Assembly: GCA_965203195.1 (NCBI GenBank)
Contig: OZ241860.1
Coordinates: 2,046,001-2,110,000, forward strand
Source: Bin87 sp965203195
Lineage (GTDB): Bacteria; Chloroflexota; Dehalococcoidia; Lucifugimonadales; UBA3495
Length of the DNA: 64,000 nucleotides
Reading direction: 5' to 3'
Every line of letters begins with the position of its first letter. The stretch's first letter is position 1. Positions 8,141-16,321 of this stretch are shown piece after piece. The position numbers were made by a program, and so were the translations under genes. The notes under the pieces were generated by a model. The model was not told the DNA's origin, searched no databases, and saw nothing but the letters and a program-made list of their open reading frames with translations.

Positions 8141-9367
8141 ATGGCGGTACAGCCCTACACCATCAGCGTTTCCGACGACATCCTTACCGACCTGCGGCAC
8201 CGGCTGGCCCACGTGCGCTGGCCCGACGAAATTCCCGGCGCCGGGTGGGACTACGGCTCCAACCTGGACTACATCAAGGAACTGGTGGCCTACTGGCGGG
8301 ACGGATTTGACTGGCGCGCCGCCGAAGCCCGGCTCAACGCCTTCGCCAATTTCTATGCCACCATTGACGGTCATGGCATCCATTTCATCCACGAAAAGGG
8401 CCAGGGTCCCAACCCCATGCCCATCATCATCACCCACGGCTGGCCCGGCACCATCTACGAGATGCACAAAATCATACCCATGCTCACCGACCCGGCTCGC
8501 CACGGCGGCGACCCCGCCGATGCCTTTGACGTGGTGGTTCCCTCAATGCCCGGCTACGGCTTCAGCGCCCCAACCCGCGCGCGGGGGATGAACACCCGCC
8601 GCATCGCCGAACTCTGGGACCGGCTGATGGCCGGCGAGCTGGGCTACGCGCGCTACGCCGCTCAGGGCGGCGACTGGGGCGCCGGCGTCACCGCCCGCCT
8701 CGGCTTCCATCACGCCGACAATGTGCTGGGCATTCACACCACCTCCGTAACCCAGGCCATTCCCTACCAGGGCGCCAGCCTGACCGGGTTGAGCCTCCGC
8801 GAGCGGCTGGAGCAGGTAATCGGCACGCCCCAGGGCGGCTACCGCCGGGACTTTGCCGCTACCCTGTCCGACGCCGAACTGGAGATGCTGGACCAGCGGG
8901 TCGCCTGGCAGGCGGCCGAAGGCGGCTACGCCCACATTCAAGGCACCAAGCCCCAGACGCTGGCCTACGGCCTCAACGATTCCCCCGTTGGCCTGTGCGC
9001 CTGGATTGTGGAAAAGTATCGCACCTGGAGCGACTGCAACGGCGATGTGGAAAGCGTCTATACCAAAGACGACCTGCTCACCACGGTGATGATCTACTGG
9101 GCAACGCAGACCATCAACTCCAGCGTCCGCCTCTACTACGAAAACAGCCGTACGCCGTGGTACTTCGGGCCGGACGACCGCATCAGCGTGCCTTGCGCCA
9201 TCGCCGTGTTTCCTAAAGAACTTTCCACGCCGCCCCGCTCCTGGGCCGAGCGCTCCTACAACGTTCAGCGCTGGACGGAAATGGACCGCGGCGGCCATTT
9301 CGCCGCGCTGGAAAAGCCGGCCGAGCTGGTCGCCGATATGCGGGAGTTTTTCCGCGCCCTGCGGTAG
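8141..9367 (+). CDS. Epoxide hydrolase (microsomal-type, alpha/beta fold)
   Basis: Hydrolyses epoxides to diols through an Asp-ester intermediate. The 408 residues begin with the EPHN-type N-terminal region (about 1-110, including the RWP and YW segments). The alpha/beta-hydrolase domain then shows the oxyanion motif HGWPG (near 105), the nucleophile elbow GGDWGA (Asp near 180) and the catalytic His in GGHFAALE near the C-terminus. This is the common architecture of bacterial and fungal mEH-like enzymes. GAAGGAGG lies just before the ATG. It is a single gene with its own strong terminator, probably catabolic or detoxifying; the substrate is unknown. Confidence 0.9.
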   Translation: MAVQPYTISVSDDILTDLRHRLAHVRWPDEIPGAGWDYGSNLDYIKELVAYWRDGFDWRAAEARLNAFANFYATIDGHGIHFIHEKGQGPNPMPIIITHGWPGTIYEMHKIIPMLTDPARHGGDPADAFDVVVPSMPGYGFSAPTRARGMNTRRIAELWDRLMAGELGYARYAAQGGDWGAGVTARLGFHHADNVLGIHTTSVTQAIPYQGASLTGLSLRERLEQVIGTPQGGYRRDFAATLSDAELEMLDQRVAWQAAEGGYAHIQGTKPQTLAYGLNDSPVGLCAWIVEKYRTWSDCNGDVESVYTKDDLLTTVMIYWATQTINSSVRLYYENSRTPWYFGPDDRISVPCAIAVFPKELSTPPRSWAERSYNVQRWTEMDRGGHFAALEKPAELVADMREFFRALR

Positions 9368-9373
9368 CGCGCC

Positions 9374-9417
9374 GGGGGCCGCGCCGCCAGGACCGGTTGC
9401 CCGGCGGCGCGGCCCCC
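9374..9417 (+). terminator. Strong GC hairpin after the epoxide hydrolase
   Basis: A 15-bp stem (9374-9388 with 9403-9417) and a 14-base loop, starting 6 bases past the stop codon. It lacks a T-run, as is common in this genome, so it is scored as a probable rather than certain intrinsic terminator. Confidence 0.6.
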
Positions 9418-9456
9418 CGGGCCAAAGCCGGTTGCGGCAAGGAGGATACGAAACCT

Positions 9457-10152
9457 ATGGACGACACGCTGGTCATACAGTGGACCATCATCGGAGTTGG
9501 CGGCGGCCTCGCCGGCATATTGATTGCGGGTTTCATCGCCATCGGCTGGGTAATAAAGGCCGAGGTGAAGGCGCTGCGGTCCGAAATCGGGGCGGTAAGG
9601 ACGGAATCAAAAGCGGAACTGGGCAAGCTGAGCGCGAAACAGGACGTGAATGTCGCGGAGCTGAAGGCCAGTATCGCCCGGCTGGAGGCCAAACTGGACG
9701 CCAATGTTGCCCGGCTGGAGGCCAGTATCGCCCAGCTGGACGCCAAACTGGACGCCAGTGTTGCCCGGCTGGAGGCCAGTATCGCCCAGCTGGACGCGAA
9801 ACTGGAGGCTAGTATCGCCCAGCTGGACGCCAAACTGGAGGCCAGTATTGCCCAGCTGGACGCGAAACTGGACGCCAATGTTGCCCGGCTGGAGGCAAAA
9901 CTGGACGTGAATGTCGCGGAGCTGAAGGCCGCGGCCGACGCTAATGCGTCGCGGCTGAACGCCGCCATTGCCGGCATCCAGCAGCAGATCTTCGCCATCC
10001 GCCAGATGCTTGCCCGCTTTGCCCTCCATCGTCACGGCGAGGACGGGCTGCCGGTGGCGCCCCTCACCGACGCGCTAGACCCGCCGGAAGGAACCGGCGG
10101 CATCAGCGGCAACGGCGAGGGCGACGGCAGCGGCAGCGGCGACGGCAACTAG
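9457..10152 (+). CDS. Membrane-anchored coiled-coil protein with 11-residue repeats
   Basis: A 231-residue protein of unknown function. One hydrophobic helix lies at about residues 8-32, with the polar part after it. Residues about 50-165 are built from near-identical 11-residue units of the type ASIAQLDAKLE, encoded by 33-bp DNA repeats. These hendecad repeats predict a long coiled coil. The tail is Gly/Ser/Asp-rich. GGAGG before the ATG at 9457 fixes the start; the frame extends upstream without a good site. It resembles the coiled-coil genes near 26 kb and the repeat protein at the right edge in style. A cell-envelope scaffold is possible. Confidence 0.75.
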   Translation: MDDTLVIQWTIIGVGGGLAGILIAGFIAIGWVIKAEVKALRSEIGAVRTESKAELGKLSAKQDVNVAELKASIARLEAKLDANVARLEASIAQLDAKLDASVARLEASIAQLDAKLEASIAQLDAKLEASIAQLDAKLDANVARLEAKLDVNVAELKAAADANASRLNAAIAGIQQQIFAIRQMLARFALHRHGEDGLPVAPLTDALDPPEGTGGISGNGEGDGSGSGDGN

Positions 10153-10262
10153 GCTGACAAGTGACAGCATCCCCAAAACCCGTTACCATAGCGGGCAATC
10201 AATCCACAACCCGCCGGCAACGCGCCGCTATCACCACCACCAGACCAGGAGGAACCCACGCA

Positions 10263-11447
10263 ATGATCACCAAGTTCGGCAGCCTCTGGGCCGGCAATGT
10301 CGATATGGACAACCCCGGCTACCAGGGCACCCCCGCCAACGACCGCTGGCTTTCCGACGAGGAACTCGGCGGCGGCGCCATCAAAAAAGCTGAGGACATC
10401 GCCATTGCGATGGACCGCCTCGGCTACGACACCTTCTGGGCGGCGGAGCACCACTTCCAGCGCGAGGGGTACGAATGCATCCCCAACCTGCTGATGCTGT
10501 GGGTGCACCTGGCGCACCTCACCAAAAACCTGCGCTTCGGCTGCGGTTTCAACATCAACCCGATGTGGAACCCCCTCCGCCTGGCCGAGGACTACGCCAC
10601 AGCCGACTGGCTCACCGACGGCCGCGTCCGCTTCGGCGTGGGCCGGGGCTACCACACCCGCGAGGTGGAAGCCTTCGGCGCGCCCATTATGGACCAGAAC
10701 GCCAACCGGGAGCTGTTCGAGGAGCAGGTGGAAGTTATGTGGAAGGCTTTCAACCGGCGCAGCTTCTCCCACCACGGCAAGCACTACAACATCCCGCCCA
10801 ACGTGCCGTACCGCGGCTACGACCTGGAGGAAATTACCCTGGTGCCGCGCCCCAAACACGAAGTGGAGTGGTGGCAGCCGGTGGTGTCGGCCAGCGACCG
10901 GGCCATCAACTTTATGGCCCGCTGGGGCATCAAGGGCATTATCGGCGGCGGCGCGGCCACCGGCGGCGCCAGCGACGATGTCATCCACCGCTGGCAGGCC
11001 ATCCACGCCGAACACGGCAAGGACTGGCAGCTGGGCGAGGGCCTCATCGTGGGCTACTCGGTGCAGATTGCCAACACCGAACAGGAGGCTATGGACCAGG
11101 CCCGCTACTGGATGGAGGAACGGGTCAAGATGTTCGGCCCGCTGGGCTTCATCGCCGGCCTGAGCCAGGAACAGCTGGACGCCCTGAACGCCTTCGGGCG
11201 CCCGGTTCCCCAAGGTCTCAAAATGCCCGTTATTGAGGAAGCCGTGGCCGCCGGCCAGTACCTGGTTGGCCCGCCCGACCGCATCACCGAGCAGCTGATG
11301 GCCGTCCAGGAGCGCTACCCTGGCTTGGAGGAAATCAACATCGGCGTCACCAATATGGGAATGCCCACCAGCGCCTCAATGGAACAGCTGGAGTGGTTCG
11401 CCCAGGATGTGATGCCCCACTTCACCAGGCAGGGCGGCGACAACTAG
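10263..11447 (+). CDS. LLM-class (luciferase-like) flavin-dependent oxidoreductase
   Basis: A TIM-barrel FMN/F420-type oxidoreductase of 394 residues. The N-terminal block (AEHHF near residue 60), the NLRFGCGFNINPMWNPLRLAED-like region and GRVRFGVGRGYHTREVEAFG are characteristic of bacterial luciferase-like monooxygenases. AGGAGG lies 8 bases before the ATG at 10263, so the 34-codon upstream extension is not coding. A hairpin follows the gene. Such enzymes are often numerous in marine Chloroflexota, where they are thought to act on recalcitrant organic matter; the substrate here is unknown. Confidence 0.88.
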   Translation: MITKFGSLWAGNVDMDNPGYQGTPANDRWLSDEELGGGAIKKAEDIAIAMDRLGYDTFWAAEHHFQREGYECIPNLLMLWVHLAHLTKNLRFGCGFNINPMWNPLRLAEDYATADWLTDGRVRFGVGRGYHTREVEAFGAPIMDQNANRELFEEQVEVMWKAFNRRSFSHHGKHYNIPPNVPYRGYDLEEITLVPRPKHEVEWWQPVVSASDRAINFMARWGIKGIIGGGAATGGASDDVIHRWQAIHAEHGKDWQLGEGLIVGYSVQIANTEQEAMDQARYWMEERVKMFGPLGFIAGLSQEQLDALNAFGRPVPQGLKMPVIEEAVAAGQYLVGPPDRITEQLMAVQERYPGLEEINIGVTNMGMPTSASMEQLEWFAQDVMPHFTRQGGDN

Positions 11448-11472
11448 CCGGCGCCCCATCGGCAGCGAATCT

Positions 11473-11500
11473 GGCCGGCGGCGGCATTCCACCGCCGGCC
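11473..11500 (+). terminator. GC hairpin after the LLM oxidoreductase
   Basis: GGCCGGCGG pairs with CCGCCGGCC across a 10-base loop, followed by TT only. It separates the oxidoreductase gene from the DUF3800 gene, whose own ribosome site (GAGGAGG) lies just downstream. Confidence 0.5.
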
Positions 11501-11526
11501 TTGCCCAAGTTTGAGGAGGCTTGAAA

Positions 11527-12378
11527 ATGTACTTTTTCTATCTGGACGAATCCGGTTCCCGCGACCCGTCGGCGGGGACGCCGGAGAATCCGAAAGACCA
11601 TATCTATGTGCTGCTTGCCGTCGGTATGTACGAGCGGCAGTGGCGGCCTTTTGAACGGGAGATTTCGGGCTTGAAACTGGCTCTGGCCGACCGCCTGCAC
11701 CAAACTGGCATCGGGCCGTTTGATTTGGCCGATTGCGAGGTCAAGTCCAACTGGCTGCGCAACCCCTCCGCGCGTGCCAAAGACAGCATTTTTCTGAACG
11801 CGTTGCACCCGTCGGACATTGAGAACATCGCTAGTGCCTACTTCCGACAGGTAGCAGAGCGCAAAGCGGTCATTCTGGCATCTGTGATTGACAAACGGAG
11901 TTTGTATGACGAAACGACGTCGTCACTGATGCACCAGAAAGCGTACGAATTTCTGCTCGAGCGCATACAGCATTATATGCGGCAGTACCGGAAAGGGCAG
12001 CAAGCCATCATCATTGTGGACGATACCAGCAGGCAATTCAATCAAGCGATTGCGATGCGACACGCAGCTTTTCAGCGTTCCGGCAACTGGAATATGACTT
12101 TCCCCAGCATCGTAGAATATCCGTTTTTTGTGCGCAGCGAACTGTCCAACGGGGTACAGCTGGCCGACCAGCTAGCCTACAACGTTTATCGCGCGTTCAA
12201 AGACGAGAATCTTGACTATCAGTACTTCAGGATGATGTTGCAGTATTTCTATAAAAATAGAGACGGCACAGTTATGCACGGCCTAAAGGTCTGGCCGGAA
12301 AATTCGCCGCTGGTCGGGTTGACCAAGACGCACTGGGAGGGGTACCAAAAAACCGCCCTACGCTGGGAGGGCGGTTAA
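11527..12378 (+). CDS. DUF3800 domain protein
   Basis: A 283-residue protein that opens with YFFYLDESGSRDP, the signature start of DUF3800. It also has the later IIIVDDTS strand and the ADQLAYNVYRAF segment typical of the family. The acidic residues (D in LDESG, DD in VDDTS, D in ADQ) fit a proposed RNase-H-like metal site; no activity is established to my knowledge. GAGGAGG precedes the ATG at 11527, and a TTG two codons earlier is less likely. Its 3' end overlaps the terminator of a convergent small RNA unit. DUF3800 genes are frequent in defence and mobile regions. A second family member lies at 39088-39870. Confidence 0.88.
   Translation: MYFFYLDESGSRDPSAGTPENPKDHIYVLLAVGMYERQWRPFEREISGLKLALADRLHQTGIGPFDLADCEVKSNWLRNPSARAKDSIFLNALHPSDIENIASAYFRQVAERKAVILASVIDKRSLYDETTSSLMHQKAYEFLLERIQHYMRQYRKGQQAIIIVDDTSRQFNQAIAMRHAAFQRSGNWNMTFPSIVEYPFFVRSELSNGVQLADQLAYNVYRAFKDENLDYQYFRMMLQYFYKNRDGTVMHGLKVWPENSPLVGLTKTHWEGYQKTALRWEGG
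12347..12376 (-). terminator. Intrinsic terminator of the minus-strand small RNA
   Basis: On the minus strand AACCGCCCT pairs with AGGGCGGTT (9 bp, 8-base loop), followed at once by six T. The stem and T-run are encoded inside the last codons of the DUF3800 gene, so that coding end is under two constraints. Confidence 0.8.
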
Positions 12379-12424
12379 GTTGGGCTGGGCGAACCATATC
12401 GAGCCCACCAGGGGCACCCAACTT
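12347..12424 (-). ncRNA. Candidate structured small RNA convergent with DUF3800
   Basis: A self-contained minus-strand unit. A consensus promoter (12430-12458) predicts transcription starting near 12424. The transcript would begin with AAGUUGGG, which pairs perfectly with CCCAACUU (12377-12384). Inside are a 9-base asymmetric strand and a second stem, UGGGC with GCCCA, closing a 12-base loop. A 9-bp terminator hairpin and U6 follow directly. The total is about 78 nt with no plausible reading frame. It does not fold as a tRNA, SRP RNA or 6S RNA. Structured RNA motifs associated with DUF3800 genes have been described in comparative surveys; whether this belongs to one of them was not tested. 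Confidence 0.6.
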
Positions 12425-12429
12425 ATGCT

Positions 12430-12458
12430 ATGATACACTGCCCGACCGCGCGTGTCAA
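12430..12458 (-). promoter_or_regulatory. Consensus promoter for the small RNA; overlapping plus-strand -10 box
   Basis: Minus strand: TTGACA, 17 bases, TATCAT. On the plus strand the same bases give TGCTATGAT (extended -10, 12426-12434), which could serve the NERD-helicase gene 60 bases downstream. The two -10 boxes overlap, so divergent transcription may be mutually exclusive. Confidence 0.7.
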
Positions 12459-12494
12459 GGTCTTTTTTGCCAAACCGGCAGGACAGGTTTTCCG

Positions 12495-14255
12495 ATGGCC
12501 ACAATGATTCCCGAAACTATCTCCCCCGCCGCGCCGCCCTCGGAGCAACTGGTGTTCCGGCTGCTGCGCGATGACCCCGCCGCCGCCGGCTGGGTCGTCA
12601 TCCATTCCTCCGGCCACGGCGTTGACGCCGGCCGGCCCCGGGAAATTGACTTCCTCGTCCTCATCCCCAACTACGGCATCCTCTGCGTTGAGGTCAAAGG
12701 CGGCGGTTTCCGGGTTGAGAACGGGCAGTGGCGCAGCCGGGCGTCCGGCCAGCTGGCGGAGCACCCCGTCCGGCAGGCGGAAAACGCGATGTACGCCCTC
12801 AAATCCGAACTGGCGCGACAATTCGGCGCATCATCGGATGTGGCGCGCCTGCCGTTGGATTGCGCCGTCGTATTCACCGACGTCGACTGGCCCGACAACG
12901 TCCGCCGCCCGCCGCGCCCGGTGATCGACTATTCCGACCTGCGCTCCAACCTGTCCCTGGGCGGGCGCTTGCAGGCCGCCGCCCTGCGGATGCGTCCGGC
13001 GGCGGGACAGCGGGCGGGCGCGCCGCCGCTCACCGCGGCAATGGCGAACCGCCTCCGCCAGTACCTCGCTCCCGATTTTACGATGGAACTGGTCGCCGCC
13101 GTCGGCCCGCAGCTGGACATCATCGACGACCAGCTGATCCGCCTCACCGAGGAGCAGTACGCCGCCCTGGACCTGGCGCGGGACAACGACCGCTGCCTCT
13201 TTCGCGGCGCCGCCGGCACGGGCAAAACGATGCTGGCCCTGGAATGCGCCCGCCGCGCCGCCACTGCCGGCCATCGCGTGGCCTTGGGTTGCTACAACCG
13301 GCTGCTGGGCCACTGGCTGGCGCAGCAGACGCAGGGCGTTGCCGGCATTGCCGCCGGTGCTTTCTGGGATGCGCTGATGCGTCCGGTTATCGTCGGCAGT
13401 CCTGTGGGCCCTGATTTTGCGGCTGCCGAGCAGGACAGCGTGGCCGAGCGGGACTGGTACGAACAGGTCTATCCCGAATACGCCCGCCGCGCTTTGCGCC
13501 ACGCCGGGCCGCAGTTTGACGTCCTGATTCTGGACGAAGCCCAGGATTTGTGCCAGTCGCCCTACCTGGAGCTGCTTGACCTGGCGCTGGCCGGCGGGCT
13601 GGCGCAAGGCCGCTGGGCGATGCTCGGCGACTTCACCAACCAGGCCATCTATCTCAGCCAGGCAGCCGACCCGGAACGGACGCTGCGGGCATACTTTCCC
13701 CATCCGGCGCGGCGCAACCTGTACATCAACTGTCGCAACACGCCGCCCATTGCCCGCGATACGGCGCGCGTTGCCGGTTACGCCGCCCCCGAAACCCGCC
13801 TGCGGGAAGTGCCTGCTCCGCATCCCCAGTACCTGTACTGGCAGGATGCCAACCAGTTGAGCGACCTGCTGGACGAGGAAGTTCACCGCCTGCTGGGGCA
13901 GGATGTTCGCATCGGCGAAATCGCTGTGCTGGCCACGGGCCGCCTGGAGAACACCGGCCTGGATGTGGCGCGCTCTTACGGCTCTTATCCGCTGGCGGAC
14001 TACTCGCGCGGGCAGCGCCTCCATACCCCGGCAACGGACATTGCCGGCGGTTCCGGCCCGCACCTGAAGTTTTGCACCGTGCAGTCGTTCAAGGGCCTGG
14101 AAAGCAATGTCGTCATTCTGATACTGGGCAGTCTCCGCGACCGGCCTTTTGACGCCGCCAACGCCTACATCGGCATGAGCCGGGCCCGGGGCGCGCTGAC
14201 GGTGCTGGCCCAAGCCGGCCTACAGGCAGAGGTAGAGGCGCGGCTGGGCGATTGA
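12495..14255 (+). CDS. NERD-domain nuclease fused to UvrD-like helicase
   Basis: A 586-residue protein. An N-terminal nuclease-related domain (about 20-130) includes EIDFLVLIPNYGILCVEVKGG, a PD-(D/E)XK-type strand with Glu-Val-Lys. A superfamily-1 helicase follows: Walker A GAAGTGKT near 239, Walker B LILDEAQD near 345, and a C-terminal FKGLESNVVIL motif. Such NERD-helicase proteins are thought to process DNA ends or foreign DNA; no direct function is known for this one. It lies between a DUF3800 gene and an R-M pair, which suits a role in DNA defence. The ATG at 12495 is the first in frame; the ribosome site is weak. Confidence 0.88.
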   Translation: MATMIPETISPAAPPSEQLVFRLLRDDPAAAGWVVIHSSGHGVDAGRPREIDFLVLIPNYGILCVEVKGGGFRVENGQWRSRASGQLAEHPVRQAENAMYALKSELARQFGASSDVARLPLDCAVVFTDVDWPDNVRRPPRPVIDYSDLRSNLSLGGRLQAAALRMRPAAGQRAGAPPLTAAMANRLRQYLAPDFTMELVAAVGPQLDIIDDQLIRLTEEQYAALDLARDNDRCLFRGAAGTGKTMLALECARRAATAGHRVALGCYNRLLGHWLAQQTQGVAGIAAGAFWDALMRPVIVGSPVGPDFAAAEQDSVAERDWYEQVYPEYARRALRHAGPQFDVLILDEAQDLCQSPYLELLDLALAGGLAQGRWAMLGDFTNQAIYLSQAADPERTLRAYFPHPARRNLYINCRNTPPIARDTARVAGYAAPETRLREVPAPHPQYLYWQDANQLSDLLDEEVHRLLGQDVRIGEIAVLATGRLENTGLDVARSYGSYPLADYSRGQRLHTPATDIAGGSGPHLKFCTVQSFKGLESNVVILILGSLRDRPFDAANAYIGMSRARGALTVLAQAGLQAEVEARLGD

Positions 14256-14276
14256 CCCGCGCCGGCGCTCTGCCGC

Positions 14277-14306
14277 TTGACTATCCTGCTACCAAATCAG
14301 TACATT
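14277..14306 (+). promoter_or_regulatory. Likely promoter for the third R-M pair
   Basis: TTGACT at 14277-14282, an 18-base spacer and TACATT at 14301-14306, 33 bases before the methylase ATG. The spacing and boxes are near consensus. Confidence 0.6.
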
Positions 14307-14338
14307 ACCCGCGCAAATCCACCGCGCCCGGTAAGTAA

Positions 14339-15226
14339 ATGACCACTTCGAATTCTACAACGTCAGGCCGCCGCCACGGGCGTCCGGCCAAACGTCCTCG
14401 CCGCAAAATCGCTTTCGGCTGGTACGGCGGCAAGTTCAGCCATCTGGATTTTCTACTGCCGAACTTGCCCACGGACGCCGCGCACTTCTGCGACGTTTTC
14501 GGCGGTTCGGCGGCGGTGCTGATTAACCGGGCTCCGGCTCCGGTGGAAACCTACAATGACCTGGATTCAGAGCTGGTCAATTTTTTCGCCACCCTCCGTC
14601 ATCCGGCGGACGGCGAGCGGCTGCTGAAGGAGATTGCGCTGACGCCGTTCTCACGAGCGGAGCTGGTGTTGGCCTGTACTTCGGCAGCGGGTTTGGACAA
14701 TGTGGAACGGGCGCGGCGGTTTTATGTCCGGGCGCGGCAGACCCGCACCGGGCTGGCGCAAACTTCATCGCAGGGTCGTTGGGCGCAGTGCATCCTCACC
14801 TCCCGCTCCGGTATGGCCGGTGCCGTATCCCGCTGGCTGGGCGCGATTGAGGGATTGCCGCCCATCATCGACCGGCTGATGCGGGTGCAGATTGACAACG
14901 CCCCGGCGCTGGAAGTCATCCGGCGGTACGATACGCCGCAAACGCTGTTCTACCTTGACCCGCCCTATGTCCACGACGCCCGCAGAGATACCCACGCCTA
15001 TTATGGCGAAATGAGCGACGCCGAGCATACGGAACTGTCTCATCTGCTGCACAGCATCAAGGGCCGCGCCGCCATATCCGGCTACCGCAGCGAGCTGTAC
15101 GACAGGTTGTATGCCGATTGGCGCCGGACGGATGCGCCGGCAAAGAACTGCCATTCGGTGCGCCAGCCCCGCCAGGAATCTCTGTGGATGAATTACGAAC
15201 CGATATGCCAAACCAAAACGACATAA
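14339..15226 (+). CDS. D12-class (Dam-like) DNA adenine methyltransferase
   Basis: N6-adenine methylase of 295 residues in the alpha-class order. AdoMet motif X is FGWYGGK (26-32), motif I is DVFGGSAAV (52-60) and catalytic motif IV is FYLDPPY (near 205-211). The first 22 residues are basic and may bind DNA. Unlike a lone Dam housekeeping gene, it overlaps by 22 bases a downstream gene that looks like a restriction endonuclease, so it is probably the protecting enzyme of an R-M system. Confidence 0.9.
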   Translation: MTTSNSTTSGRRHGRPAKRPRRKIAFGWYGGKFSHLDFLLPNLPTDAAHFCDVFGGSAAVLINRAPAPVETYNDLDSELVNFFATLRHPADGERLLKEIALTPFSRAELVLACTSAAGLDNVERARRFYVRARQTRTGLAQTSSQGRWAQCILTSRSGMAGAVSRWLGAIEGLPPIIDRLMRVQIDNAPALEVIRRYDTPQTLFYLDPPYVHDARRDTHAYYGEMSDAEHTELSHLLHSIKGRAAISGYRSELYDRLYADWRRTDAPAKNCHSVRQPRQESLWMNYEPICQTKTT

Positions 15227-16311
15227 TACCCGGCCAATTAGCGGGGCACCCATCTCCTTTGGAACGGCTGCGCTCAATGTGGCTTGAAGCGTTGCCGGAG
15301 ACGGCGCCCCAGGTTGATGATGGCCTTGACGAGCTGATCAACTGCGATGTGGTCAGCATCCGCTACGCTCTGCTGACCCAGTTGCTGGGCAAATTGGACG
15401 ACCACAGACGCGATGCCTTGAGCATTCAGCGCGGGGACGCCGCCATAGCCGAAGCAGCCGGCCATTGGGACGCCCGCAGTTTTTGCCGGGCGAATGTGGT
15501 ACCATGGGTGGCCGAAGCCGGGCAGGTTTTGGGCACAAGCCCCGATCCCTATGTCAACAATCCCTTGCGGCGTCCCCGGCTTGATGCCGGCTACGAAGCA
15601 AGGAACAGGATCCATCGTCCGCTCTGGGGCAAACTCGTAGATATATTGCGGGAGGTACAAGAGAAGGACGACCCGGCATACACCGCAGCTCAACTCCGGC
15701 TCTGCTTGGCCGCGCTGGTTCGGAAATACAATGCACTGACCGTCCAGTTTGATGTGCCGCAGCGCATATCACTGGCCGACGCCGTCCGCATCGTAATGCA
15801 ATACCTGGCTGAACCCAGCGGCGGTGAACGGCCACAAATCATTGTGGCGGCGTTGCTGCGCACCATCGGCCGGCGATTCGGCATTTTCGACCGGGTCGCA
15901 AGGCAGGCTATTAACGAAGCGGACGCCGCCGCCGACCGTCCCGGCGATGTCGCCTGCTACCAGGGCAACCGTCTCATATTTGCCGTGGAAGTAAAGGACC
16001 GTGAAATCACTTTACAGGATTTGGATACTGCCATCGGCAAAGCGCGGCGCAGCGAGGTTACCGAATTATTGTTTGCCAGCGTATCGTCTCCGGCAGCTAA
16101 TCCGGCAATCGCCGCGCGAGTGCAACGCGAGTTTGGTTTGGGAATCAATATCTATCAACTGCATATTGACGATTTGCTGCGTGTGGCGCTGTCTGTTGCC
16201 GGCGAAGCCAGCCGGACGGAATTCCTGTCGCTGGTCGGAGCTGAATTGAACGACCGGGTTACCCAGCCGGCGCACAAGCTGGCCTGGCAGCATCTGCTCC
16301 GCGGTCTATGA
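15205..16311 (+). CDS. Probable type II restriction endonuclease, SacI-like
   Basis: A 368-residue protein. Near residues 246-264 it has RPGDVACYQGNRLIFAVEVK: an Asp followed at proper spacing by Glu-x-Lys, the PD-(D/E)XK signature. The GDV-x(n)-EVKD-x-EIT pattern is what I recall of the SacI family, so that family is suggested but not proven. The N-terminal half is helical, probably for DNA recognition and dimerisation. The ATG at 15205 lies inside the end of the methylase gene (22-base overlap), which suggests coupled translation. The frame extends further upstream, but that stretch is methylase coding sequence. Confidence 0.75.
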   Translation: MPNQNDIIPGQLAGHPSPLERLRSMWLEALPETAPQVDDGLDELINCDVVSIRYALLTQLLGKLDDHRRDALSIQRGDAAIAEAAGHWDARSFCRANVVPWVAEAGQVLGTSPDPYVNNPLRRPRLDAGYEARNRIHRPLWGKLVDILREVQEKDDPAYTAAQLRLCLAALVRKYNALTVQFDVPQRISLADAVRIVMQYLAEPSGGERPQIIVAALLRTIGRRFGIFDRVARQAINEADAAADRPGDVACYQGNRLIFAVEVKDREITLQDLDTAIGKARRSEVTELLFASVSSPAANPAIAARVQREFGLGINIYQLHIDDLLRVALSVAGEASRTEFLSLVGAELNDRVTQPAHKLAWQHLLRGL

Positions 16312-16321
16312 CCGAACAAAT

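Noticed and set aside
12377..12424. Candidate small RNA as a tRNA or fragment
   Set aside because: The 8-bp closing stem resembles an acceptor stem, but the inside is too short and has no anticodon or T-arm.
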